Shown here one piece after another: positions 1 to 9,624 of a DNA stretch of 64,000 bases (positions are counted from its first letter, which is position 1; every line of letters begins with the position of its first letter). The notes below the pieces were generated by a model. It was given only the letters and a program-made list of their open reading frames with translations, ran no database searches and was not told the DNA's origin. Source of the stretch: Priapulus caudatus (Eukaryota > Priapulida > Priapulimorpha > Priapulimorphida > Priapulidae); assembly GCF_000485595.1 (NCBI RefSeq), contig NW_014577561.1, positions 93,227 to 157,226 on the forward strand, in the 5' to 3' direction. A program made the position numbers and the translations under genes.

Positions 1-860
1 GCGTCTTTCATCGGAGAGTCTTCCCGGAGCAGGAGCCCCTCGCGACGTGCAACGCCTTCTCCATCAGCCGGCGCTAGAGGGTTGTGCCCAGGCCGAGCTT
101 CGTTCAGCGGGGTGCCAGTCAACGCCTCGCTGGTACCAACGGCCTGCTGGTCGTAGTGCGGAGCATGCTTGCTGCCAACGTACCACGCGGGAGAGCACGA
201 ACAGGAGTTCCACCGCCGTACCGGGACCACTCATGCTTGTCCGGTGAAGGACTGCCGTTTCCGGACGCCGGTGAGTCTTGTCTACAGGATGGTCCAGCAC
301 CTGAGCCGAGTCCACCAGGTGCGGAGGAAGCACCCATCTGCAGCGTCTAGCGCCTGGGCGACGACGGCGGACCCTCCTACAGCCCACAGGCGTGCGGGTG
401 CGGGATATCTGCTGCCGTTGAAGGGAGTGACGATTCCAGACCCAGACCACTTCCGAGAGCAAGCGAAGGTAACACGCATGGCAACAGCGGAGGGCTCTGC
501 GAAGGAGGGGCGTGGCAGGAAGCGACGAGCCTCACCCCTGGGATTCGCGGCGAAGAGGAACCGGCGCTCGAGCCGGGACTGCTTTGCCGCCGAGGCGGAC
601 ATACGCACATGGAAGTTGCCACCGCGACTCGTAGAGCAGCAGCCTCGGCCTCGCATTGGGCTAAGGATGCAGATGTCGGCTGCGGAGCTCCGTGTCGCGG
701 AGAGCATGATGGAGACTCGGCTGCTAGACAATACGCGCGACCTAATTGCACTACGCGCTACTATACCGGAGAGAGCGTGTACAGATACTGGGTAGATAGG
801 CGTGACAATGTAATAAAACATTTATTGAGACGTAAAAACCGAACATGATATCTGTTTTTT
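1..860 (+). pseudogene. GC-rich partial coding region with a C2H2-like zinc finger; 3' end of a gene or element
   Basis: This GC-rich block contrasts with the AT-rich DNA after it. In one frame (about 169-795) it reads a Cys-x4-Cys-x14-His-x4-His pattern (CPVKDC...HLSRVH), which looks like a C2H2 zinc finger, followed by an Arg/Ser-rich basic tail. Other frames are also partly open, so codon bias alone does not fix the frame. An AATAAA signal lies near 812-818, shortly after the frame closes, as expected for the 3' end of a transcript. The 5' part lies outside the window. It could be the end of a host zinc-finger gene or of a retroelement ORF; I do not recognise the family. Confidence 0.3.
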
Positions 861-1438
861 TATATATATTATGCACGCCTGTAGTATGTCGGTTGCTCCG
901 ATATAAAGCGGCATGATATGTGATGTAAATGTATATAATTCAGAAGCGCTATTCATAGTGTGGAGGCACATTGGCAGGAAAAGATGTAAACATTACAAAC
1001 TTTAACATACCGGAGCTTGCTGATGTAGTTGGTGATTGTAGCTGCTTATTCACACTGGCTGCCGCACATATGTTTACACTACTGTACTTCACAGTAAATC
1101 GGCGAGTACACTATAGACAAATCTTTAGCCGTGTTCATGTGCATCCGTCTCTTATGCTGCGGTTTATTTGACTGGAGTATGATTAATGGTGAGCGGACAG
1201 GCTACAGGTGGCGCCCTCCATCTAGTAGCGCAATTTTGCAGCTATTTCTTATAAAAATTTCTGGGTCACGCCCCGGCCCAGTGTTGAACACTGGCCGCAG
1301 CGCTCACTACCCAAGGACCACGGCCGGAGCTGCTATCCATTCCCCCGTGCCGACAGGCGCAATTGCTACTATTTGAAGGTTGGATATATGCGCTAGCATT
1401 GTATCTCCATAGTGAGTTTTACGTGGCTAAGACAGGTA
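861..1438. other. AT-rich spacer, nothing recognised
   Basis: No coding exon, long inverted repeat or known repeat end was recognised here. Confidence 0.4.
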
Positions 1439-1522
1439 AAAAAGTTTCCTGCCTCACCGGGGTTTGAACTCGTAATCTTTTCGGTACGGTTTCTCCGGCC
1501 TACCGACTCGGCCACGGGGACG
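1439..1522 (-). repeat. Degenerate tRNA-like Pol III unit (tRNA pseudogene or SINE head)
   Basis: Read on the minus strand, there is an A-box-like block (TGGCCGAGTCGG) and, about 45 nt on, a B-box-like block (GAGTTCAAACCCC), the spacing of an internal Pol III promoter. A T6 run follows about 20 nt after the B box and could act as a Pol III terminator. The 7-bp acceptor stem does not pair (GTCCCCG at the start, TGAGGC near the end) and the T stem is imperfect, so this is not a functional tRNA by eye. A tRNA-derived SINE or pseudogene is more likely. Confidence 0.45.
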
Positions 1523-2040
1523 TGTATAATCTTAAAATTTATTTTGTGTAATAGTTATTTGGAGATGTAATACGGTTGACCTATGCTGCGTCATGGGTTC
1601 ATTTTGCGCTGCTCCTACACGTGTATTGTGCCGGTGCAATTGATATAAATGAATGTCATGAATTAAAATGAATAATGTAAAAGTAAGTTTTAGTTTGCCC
1701 CGTGCTATGGTGTTTTGTTGTTACCAGTGGCGTCTAGTTTGACGTAGATGCATTGTGTAGTGTTGTCACGCGGCAGGGTTGCGTACCGGTGTGTCACCCA
1801 GCCCCCGTCCACCCGTATGTTGCCAGCCGTCCGTGCCTCACTGGATTAGCGTTTTTCAGCATGTTTCTTTTGTATTGAATTGCTAGGAATCACGCGTTTT
1901 TTAGCCAATTATTGGCAGACCGCTTTGTTGTGAACCGCTCGTACCCGCGCTTGCCGAGCGCAAGACTCGGAAAAAGAAGGGGTAATAGCGTCAAAGGGTC
2001 ACCAGGATACTGATCCGCTTCCAAACGGATTTGGATTCAA
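1523..2040. other. Spacer, nothing recognised
   Basis: No supported coding or repeat structure seen. Confidence 0.4.
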
Positions 2041-2054
2041 GGTTGTCACCTACG

Positions 2055-2200
2055 TCATCGAACGAATCCCTGTATCTTGATTAATGTTACGTGCATAACC
2101 ACTGACTACGTCACGCACGTGAATCCCTGTTATCTTGTTCTATACGTGCTTAACACGCTGCAACCGTAGGTATATATAAGTGCTGTTTCTCGCAGTTGAG
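2055..2200 (+). promoter_or_regulatory. Promoter-like patch: duplicated CRE/E-box block and TATA box
   Basis: Two imperfect direct repeats start with GAATCCCTGT and hold TACGTCA (CRE-like) and CACGTG (E-box) motifs. A TATATATAAG box lies near 2170, about 25-30 bp before a candidate start region. This could be the U3/R part of a solo LTR or a Pol II promoter. No confident gene follows directly, so the call is tentative. Confidence 0.3.
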
Positions 2201-2587
2201 GGAAACGTGGGAGGACACTGTGTTTCTCTCAGGTGCCGAGATACACAACCGAGGATTCAGCGATGTAAAGATAAACGATTACGCTTTTTCACTCCTGACT
2301 CACCCTCTGCCCAGTGCTTACTTGACGCTAGACCGTCTCTGCACGCAGGCTGGCCTGAGTCTTTCGATTCGCCATTGCTTTACTGTGTAATTACTGCTTT
2401 CTGTTTCGCGTGCATTCAGCCAAGTTTGTGTAGTACTTTATGGCACCGGGCCTGTGGTCGCGGCCATAAAGCACCGGGTTCCGTTTGAACATCAAACTTG
2501 TATTGTTGTCTTCGCTACTGCTCGCGTCTGCTGTGAATCCACGATCAACCTTGGCCACTTTGAGGCCGTGACTGCTCAATAAGCTCA

Positions 2588-2589
2588 GA

Positions 2590-2627
<38 letters not shown>

Positions 2628-2632
2628 TAGTA
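2588..2632. repeat. (TA)n microsatellite
   Basis: A run of about 40 bp of TA dinucleotides with one short interruption. Confidence 0.9.
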
Positions 2633-2765
2633 TAAAATTCCACTTCTTCGAAAACCCCTCTGCAATTTTCAGCCACTCTTCTGTCTGTGGCACATTGAGT
2701 AAAAAAATTAATTAGTACATGTACATGGCCCTAAATAACCTTGTTTTAAAATTTATGATTTCAGG

Positions 2766-3223
2766 TCAGCAACAATGATAACAATGATGCTGAAGACTAT
2801 GTTGGTGATGATGGAGACAATGATAACGATGGATATGCTGATGGCTCCAATGATGACGACATTGTTCACGAAATGGATGATGATGCAGATACTTCTCGCT
2901 GCACAACCGCCACCCCAACTCCGACAGTTGCAAAGAACATTGGGCCACACAAAAGAAAATTGGAAAAAAACTGCTGGAGAAGATCGCCGATGGGCTTACG
3001 GCACCAATTGTGTTTCCATAGGAAGTCAAGAAAGGGGAGGACGAGGTATTTGGCGAATATGTTGGGTTAAAGTTAAAGACGCTTCATAATAAACGTATAA
3101 AATTGTGCGTTATTTCACAGATCAATGCTGCCATAAGTGAGGGAGAACTGGCTTGCTGGGATGCAGAACCACACCACCAAAATACACCTATCAGTTGTGA
3201 CATAATATGCACACAGCTTTAAT
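2766..3223 (+). pseudogene. C-terminal exon of a BESS-type (MADF/BESS-like) protein, frame-broken
   Basis: A splice-acceptor-like TTTCAG precedes a frame rich in Asp and Asn (an acidic tract about 45 residues long), then a Lys-rich linker. After a homopolymer run (A7 at 2964-2970, where A8 would keep the frame), a second frame reads EDEVFGEYVGLKLKTLHNKR and on through an Ile/Asn-rich helix. This resembles a BESS motif, a protein interaction domain at the C-terminus of MADF-DNA-binding proteins. An in-frame TAG near 3020 lies in a TTCCATAG context and might be an intron end rather than a true stop. Harbinger transposons carry a MADF- or Myb-like accessory gene next to the transposase, and a Harbinger transposase lies tail to tail with this one. 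The identification is moderate; the frame break could be an assembly error. Confidence 0.45.
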
Positions 3224-3434
3224 TCACCTGCATGTAATCAGCTTTCATTGTTGAATATATCGCTTCACACGTCTCTGTGATTATTTCGCTAATTGTTGTA
3301 GCACCTAGTCTGAAGTTGTATGACAGTGATCTAAAGGAATTACCGGAAAAAATGATAAAATGCATAACATACTGGTAGCTAATTTCGTTAAAAAGTTGTC
3401 GTTTTCATTATTAAGAAAGAACATTATTGTTGCT

Positions 3435-3580
3435 GAAGCCCGGCGCACACGTGAGTAATTTTACTAAAGTAAAATGATGCATGCGTCAAAATACTCACGT
3501 GTGCGGAAGATTTTTGTTCAGTATTTTGACCCATGCATCATTTTACTTGAGTAAAATTACTCACGTGTGCGCCGGGCTTA
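3435..3580. repeat. Foldback MITE, about 145 bp, near-perfect hairpin
   Basis: The ends are AAGCCCGGCGCACACGTGAG and its inverse complement, and the arms stay complementary through AATTTTACT and the TGCATGC core on both sides. Almost the whole element folds into one stem. It lies between the BESS exon and the Harbinger transposase exon. The short target duplication is not resolved. Confidence 0.75.
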
Positions 3581-3675
3581 AGTGTTTTCATGTTTTCAAA
3601 ATGTCAAAATGTGAAAAAGTGTGAGTTTTACTGTATGCATTTTGTATTGTTATGCACATTGCAATGTTTTGTAAA

Positions 3676-3881
3676 TAAATCAAACCTGTGGCCAGATATC
3701 GCAGTGTGACTGCCAGTCTTCCTTCTGTTGGGATGGCTTTGTGGAAGTTGGTGTCCTGCCTTTCTATTAATGGGTTTATTTTGTCGACAATTAATTTGAA
3801 CTCTTCTGGTGTTACCCTGAAAAAATTTTTGTATCCTTCTCGGTCCCCTCCCTCAATTCTGTAACTAGTTGTGGGTATTCC
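3676..3881 (-). pseudogene. Harbinger-type transposase, N-terminal half, second part of a split exon
   Basis: On the minus strand this reads FFRVTPEEFKLIVDKI, then a stretch ending in RLAVTLRYLATG, a hallmark N-terminal segment of Harbinger/HARBI1-family nucleases upstream of the DDE domain. A donor-like ACAG|GTTTGA follows. The frame is shifted by one base at an A/T homopolymer (about 3822-3835). The upstream part of the same exon continues at 4691-4904, on the other side of a MITE; the GGTATTCC duplication lies at both junctions. The catalytic DDE part was not found to the left, so the gene is broken and incomplete. Confidence 0.65.
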
Positions 3882-4690
3882 TAGGGTCCCTGTATACAGA
3901 GAGTTGCGCCATGACGAGTCGGAAGAAATCGGTCACGTGATTGCTGGACGGCATGTTGTTTCCAAATTGATCCACACCGCTGCCGCTTAAGTACAGCGCT
4001 GTATGGATACGCTGTACAATGGTCCGTAGTAATTAATTAGACTAATCGTGCTTCAATAAACTCAAAATTTACAGAGATTATAGCTAAGACATGTGTCTGT
4101 GTATCTAGATTTCTAGAACTGCAAAACACATGTTACAGCTGCGAGCGAGTGGAGAGTGGAACGCATTTATCTTGTGAATTACAGTTGTCATTATACTTCC
4201 AAAATGACTAGCTGCTGTGTTTACACTAAGAAAGTGTACAATTAAGCTATCATATGGCGCGAACGATTTGAGTTACTTTTCTAGAAATCTAGATACATAT
4301 AAACACATGTGTTATCTATGATCTCTGTGATTCTTGAGTTTATTGAAGCGCGAGTGGCTTAATTAATTAGCAAGTATCTACGCGTGGTATCGCACAGGTT
4401 AATATACGCACGGCTATGGGCGGTAAGAAAGTGTACAATTAAACTATCATATGGCGCGAACGATTTGAGTTACATTTCTAGAAATCTAGATACACATAGA
4501 CACATGTCTTAGCTATAATCTCTGTAAATTTTGAGTTTATTGAAGCACGATTAGTCTAATTAATTACTACGGACCATTGTACAGCGTACCCATACAGCGG
4601 TGTACTTAAGCGGCAGCGGTGTGGATCCATTTGGAAACAACATGGAGTCAAATCCTGAGTTGGCGCAACTCTCTGTATATAGGGACCCTA
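3882..4690. mobile_element. hAT-like MITE, 809 bp, TIR TAGGGTCCCTGTATAC, 8-bp TSD GGTATTCC
   Basis: The element starts TAGGGTCCCTGTATACAGAG and ends with its inverse complement. The inverted arms extend for about 250 bp. The 8-bp GGTATTCC flanks both ends (3874-3881 and 4691-4698), which fits hAT-superfamily insertion. The interior has two diverged direct copies of a block with GGCGCGAACGATTTGAGTTA. No transposase is encoded. It sits inside a Harbinger transposase exon. Shorter relatives occur at 48311-48684 and 59059-59432. Confidence 0.85.
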
Positions 4691-4904
4691 GGTATTCCCC
4701 TTGCATGTCGTGGTTCTTTAGCCAATCTTTTTTCCAGTATCCCCTGCTTCGTTGCTCTCTTCTATCTATGGCAATAGCCATGACGGCGGCCGCAGCATGT
4801 TTTCGCCAGAGCTGTATGACTGTAACAATTTGCTGTCTGCGTTTTGACTGTAAATTAATATAGACATCAGAGTTTAACATGGCAGCGACACGTACGTATA
4901 TCAT
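4691..4904 (-). pseudogene. Harbinger-type transposase, N-terminal part of split exon
   Basis: The minus strand reads a Met, then QIVTVIQLWRKH, an Ala-rich stretch, and RSRGYWKKDWLKNHDMQGEY. This is the start of Harbinger-type transposases: a basic, Arg-rich head and a YW..pW..n motif before the helical domain. The reading stops at the MITE boundary and resumes at 3881 after the target duplication. Start codons are possible at about 4880 or further in. Confidence 0.6.
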
Positions 4905-5400
4905 ACATCCCTAGACACACAAGACGAATACAGTCATGAGCTATTCAAGATTCAAGATTTAAAGAAATTTATTTGTGCATTGACGCATAAGTACAAGTTA
5001 TATACAATCACACATTAATTATAAATCCGTGAACAAAAAACAAATACAATCATTACTAAATAGACCACGGGGATGGCGAAATACCTGCAGGTCATCAAAG
5101 TCAGCCGCCCCTATAGAATTAGTTATTATGCAGACGACTGAATATTAAAACAAAAATATTGATAGACAATGAATGATCTCTAGATATAAACAATTAACGA
5201 ATGTACATAGTGATAGAGCTGAAATATGAGTATGAGTGAACGGGACATATTGGAACGCGGACAGACTGGCGAACATTAGTGCATCGAACAAATATTTGGT
5301 CGAGGATATTTGGATTGGAACATATAAATAATATACAGGAAAACAACAACATCGTTGGGCTCATAGACATAGGGTCTATGTCCCCCAGGCAGGGTACTAT
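4905..5400. other. AT-rich spacer, nothing recognised
   Basis: No supported exon or element end seen. Confidence 0.35.
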
Positions 5401-5745
5401 CGCTCATAGGGTCTATGTCCCCCAGGGTACTGCCGGAACATACCCTGGGTACGGTCCGGTATTACCAGAACGCTACCCTGTCACTATTTGCATTATTTAG
5501 GTTAGGATTTAGGGTTAGGTTAGTTAGGGTTCGGTTCGGGTTCGGTTAGGGTAGGCGTCAGGCACTCCCTAGACTCGGATAGTAGAGGCTAGGTACGGTC
5601 TGCATATAACTATTAACTTACCAGGGTACGTTCCGTATTACCCGACCGCTACCAGCGATGTTCCGGCAGTACCCCGGGGGACATAGACCCTATCAGCGGT
5701 ACTATCGCCGTATCGGAGGGTACCCTGGGTACGGTTCGATATATA
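5361..5745. repeat. Foldback element with 35-bp stem enclosing degenerate TTAGGG-like DNA
   Basis: The arm at about 5408-5443 (ATAGGGTCTATGTCCCCC and on to GCCGGAACA) is the inverse complement of the arm at about 5660-5695. A second diverged copy of the arm start lies at 5366-5385. The loop has a tract at 5495-5555 of degenerate TTAGGG/TTAGGTT/TTCGG units. A TA microsatellite follows at 5740-5772. Confidence 0.7.
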
Positions 5746-5935
5746 TTATTATATTATATATATATATATATAGGCATATGACTGTTTATAGGTAAGGTAC
5801 AATGTGAATCAAGACAATAGTCAATACACTACAGGGAGTACGTGTGAATCAATAAGTCAACAAAATATATCGTAAATAGTCACAGTGTCACAATAATAAA
5901 GGAATTATCGATTTACACTCAAAACTTCAATGTTT

Positions 5936-6182
5936 TCATGGTGAATTGACTGTAAACAAACTTGCAACATGGAAGTCGCCATTTTGAATGGTCTCTTGAT
6001 AATTAGTTGCGCGATCGTCGCTCCGACCTAAGCACCTTCTGTGACTGCCTGCCACTGGCTGTGACTGGTCACAGGCAGCCGCAGGCAGTCGCGTCGAAGT
6101 CGACATAAGCACTGCAGTCGCGTCGCGTCGAGTCGAGTCGCGTCGAATCGCATTCAATCGCACCCGACATAAGCCGGCCTTT
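5936..6182. repeat. GTCGC-rich short tandem tract and MITE-like end
   Basis: Between 6080 and 6150 the motif GTCGCGTCGA/GTCGAGTCGC repeats irregularly, ending in GACATAAGCCGGCCTTTA, which looks like a transposon end. The opposite end was not found. Short reading frames here are products of the repeat. Confidence 0.4.
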
Positions 6183-6185
6183 ACA

Positions 6186-7330
6186 GAGCCATCAGCCCAT
6201 CAAGAAGCAAGTAGTCAGCTGGTTATACCGCATATCTTTCAGGAAGCCATTATTTTCCTTCACCATGATGATAAGTTCAGTGCGCACCTAAGATTTTCCA
6301 AGACATATTCTAAGGTAAAAAGCAGATATTTCTGGCCAGGCATGTATGCTGCAATTCACAAATATGTTTGCAAGTGTATTGTTTTCAATTCTAGGAAGCT
6401 ACAATACATTCGCTCCCCATTAGGTGCACCGATTCCTAATGCACCATTCGAGGTCGTGTCGGTCGACACATGTCAGTACCCACTCACACTCAGAGGGAAT
6501 AGATATGTCATTCACTTCCATGATTTACTAACTAGCTAGCCGGAATGTTCCGTAGTCAAGGATAAAACAGCGCAGACAGTAGCCGACCTGCTAGTTAATG
6601 AAATAATTCCTCGCCACTCATGTCCAAAAATCCTCCTGTCTGATAATGGGACTAAATTTTGTAATAATCTTATGGCTACATTAACAAACCATTTTGGCAT
6701 TAAAGCAGTCAGGTGGGCCCCATACCATTCAGCCTCTAACGCAGCCAATGAAAGATTTCACCGTGTCTTGAATAACATGATAGTTAGCTACGTAAATCAA
6801 TATCAAAATAATTGGGACTTGCTAATTCCGCATCTTCTCTCAGCATATCGTTGAAGCACACATAGTACTTCGCAACACTCGCCCTTCCATTAGACAACTT
6901 GTTACTGCCCAGGAGAAAACAACCTATGATGAGGACCCCATCGCACTAACCTTGGAAAGATTCCATCAGTCATATTCGTTCCTTCGTGATGCGACGCATG
7001 AGGTGCGCTTGCGCAACAAGCAACAATATGATAAGAGAGCTCAACAACAGGAGTTTGCGGCCGGTGATCCGGTGTATTACCACGACCCGACCCTTAAGCC
7101 TGACACAATGCGTAAACTTGCATCACCATGGAAACCACATTATATTGTTACAAAAGTATGGACACACAAAGAAGTGCATACTTCAGCATGAACTAACCAA
7201 GCGCGAAGTGACAGCCCATGTAGATAATTTACGCGCTGCCCACCCATGCATGCATTGGGACCAGCCCCGCCCTGACGCATATAAACACAAGACAGAGCCG
7301 CAGAACAAAACTATAAGAAGGCAGCCACAA
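6186..7330 (+). pseudogene. Ty3/gypsy-type integrase (broken pol 3' end)
   Basis: The zinc-binding region reads FLHHDDKFSAHLRFSKTYSK...YFWPGMYAAIHKYVCKC; the second Cys of the usual CxxC is replaced. The catalytic core follows with the first Asp in VVSVDTCQYP, the second in LLSDNGTKF and the Glu in ANERFHRVLNNM. The core is cut by TAG at 6537 (the family usually has Trp here) and TGA at 6852, then a short loss and a frame change. The C-terminal part reads RFHQSYSFLRDATHEVRLRN and AAGDPVYYHDP, then HVDNLRAAHP in another frame. No reverse transcriptase or protease precedes it, so the element is 5'-truncated. An envelope gene downstream suggests an errantivirus-like Ty3/gypsy element. Confidence 0.85.
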
Positions 7331-8098
7331 TGACAAACTAAACTTGCATACCCAAGTACATCGCGAGTATCAGATTCAGCAGATTCAGATAGTGAGCAAT
7401 CTGAGTCACCAGGCCAGCAGGGGGTTTCAGACAGTGACTACAGTGACAGTGACTTGCTGCCATTGGCGCAATATTTACCAAATGCTTCGTTGCATGTACA
7501 ACCTAATGCAGATACTCGTTCAGATGCCTCTCATCAAGGTAATCAGGTACGAGTGGATAGCTAAGCAATCAGCAGTAACTGCTGCATTCACGGCTGACGA
7601 TCCGCGGCCCGTGAGGCCACTATAGGTTGCGTAAATGGTCGCGGGATGGCGGCATTGTAAACGTTGTCATAACCCTGTCACTGATGACTCAGATAAATCT
7701 GACCGAAAGAATGACACTATGAATGAATGAATAAAGAATGACTAAGAAATTAAGACTTAGATTCTTGATATAAGTATAAATGAAATGGAGATGAACCATG
7801 GATCATAATTGCCTAGGACCATGAGGCATAAAGCTCAAACGCCACTGCGGACAATATTTCTTAATTAGCTACCTAAATAACCTAACGTAATTTAGCTTTC
7901 AAAGCACAACGATAGGAGGACTTCAGCTTTTAGATACTTGTCTCGCCATACGTCACTACGCACTTTGTATTTTCTTTTCCTTGCAGATATGGAAACCGTA
8001 CCATAATGGGTGTCGCTACCATAATGGTAATTTTAGTATTGGTCCGAGGATAATTATTTATCCCCAAAGGAAACCTCGCAGTGACACAAAGTTCGTGA
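7331..8098. other. pol-env spacer of the decayed retroelement
   Basis: The first about 230 bases encode a Ser/Asp/Gln-rich tail in one frame (SEQSESPGQQ...SDSDYSD), a plausible end of the polyprotein. The rest has no supported gene. Confidence 0.35.
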
Positions 8099-8268
8099 AC
8101 CTTGGTTTTCTCACTTGACCTAGCACCAGTCACGAACTACATGCAGGAAATAAATGAACAAATCCAGTATCTGTTTCACCACCGCACTCCACGGTCTGAA
8201 ATACAGAGCCCCACTAACACATATAAAAACCTCATTCATAACCGGGGGCATACTCAGTCGCCATGGTC
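8099..8268 (+). pseudogene. F-type envelope gene, N-terminal subunit fragment (env part 1)
   Basis: An open stretch reads LVFSLDLAPVTNYMQEINEQ and continues to a YKNLIHN segment, the kind of sequence found in the short N-terminal subunit of errantivirus/baculovirus F-like envelope proteins. It ends abruptly at the TIR of a 4.9-kb transposon. The 7-bp CATGGTC at its end recurs at the start of part 2, where the same reading frame resumes. A signal peptide and start codon were not identified; stops precede it. Confidence 0.6.
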
Positions 8269-9183
8269 TAGGTATGTGGCAATCTGCGCGCGGCGGCGAT
8301 GTCCAACTTATGCACAGCCTCGTTTTCGTTTCTTGCCTCTGGGCGCCGGCTGCAAGGGGAACCCTGTTTAATCCCCTTTGGTGTGACATGATTTCTATTT
8401 TTAAAAACATGCACACGATACAATAACGTAAATCACAAGTCAGCCATCTTGAAAAACGATTCGGAAGTTCAAAGAACAGCCGGTAGTGGTCGTACTTCAG
8501 CCCTCCATTTGCATTCCTGAATTTGGTCATCAAATCACCATTATTTTTGCTGAAGGTGAGTAAAGTATCCGTTTTTACTATTATTATATTATTATTTAAT
8601 TATTGGAGAGTGAACTTGTGAAATTTTATTGAAATTTATCGACCCGAACAGTGTTTTATTAGTCCCGCCGTATCGCATGTTGCATACCTGCCTATGATTT
8701 CAGCATGAATTATGTGTGTGCGAATTGAAAAATGATGTGAATACGATGGGGTATTTTGCCATAATAATAGTATTTTTATTATTTCAAAGGGGATTTTACA
8801 GATTTAGTGATATGTCTAGAGATCAGATAATCTGATATTTAATGTAGATTGGCATTAATATATTCGATGATTTTGGATTGCAAAACGGTTGTACCATCAT
8901 AAAGAAAAAGCTGCCTGCTACTTTGTTGCCCACGTGACCGTAATGCTCATTCGTGATTGGCTGAACGGCTTTATTTTGCTTGGCAGCTTTTAGTGAATGA
9001 ATAAGTTAAGCCCCAGCTGATCGTTTTAAATGGAAAACTAGAGTTAAAAATTGAATTTATTTATTTGCTCACTTGTTAATTAATTTTTTTATTATTGTAT
9101 TTGTAGGTCTTTGTATTCTATTTGGATAATTATCTTTATTAAAAGTCTAAAGCTATGGGTTTATTTGTTCATAAATCGAGACG

Positions 9184-9465
9184 AGTAGATTCTAGACTCA
9201 ACGCCCTTCAATGGATTTTGACCAAATTTAGTCCATATCAATGTCTCGAACATCAAAAAATTTCAAGGTCAAAGGTCAAGGTCACAGTTGGACTTAGAAA
9301 ATATCGTGAACACTCTAGACTCAACGTCCTTCAACGGATTTTGACCAAACTTGGTACAAAGTTAGTTCATATCAATGTCTCGAACGTCAACAAATTTTAA
9401 GGTCAGAGGTCAAGGTCAAAGGTCAAGGTCATAGTGTGACTAAGAAAATCTTGTGAACACTCTAG
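9184..9465. repeat. Two tandem copies of an about 130-bp unit with AGGTCAAGGTCA motifs
   Basis: CACTCTAGACTCAACG, then GGATTTTGACCAAA, then several AAGGTCAAGGTCA blocks occur twice, diverged. It lies in the subterminal region of the transposon upstream of its gene, where transposase-binding repeats often lie. Confidence 0.65.
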
Positions 9466-9624
9466 AACTCTGCGTAGACAGTAACATTTGAAATGCGTGC
9501 AGTATACATTACATGTACGGTAATAATTAAGCACATCCAAGATAAACTAATAAACTAATAAAACTAATATAAATAAATGATTAACAATAAAACATTGTCT
9601 TTTCTCTGTCTTTCTCCAGTAGAT

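Noticed and set aside
1439..1522. Functional tRNA gene on -
   Set aside because: A and B boxes and a T run exist, but the acceptor stem does not pair and the T stem is imperfect.
2775..3089. Met-rich frame on + over the GAT-rich stretch
   Set aside because: Out of frame with the splice-acceptor-led Asp/Asn-rich reading that leads into the BESS-like part.
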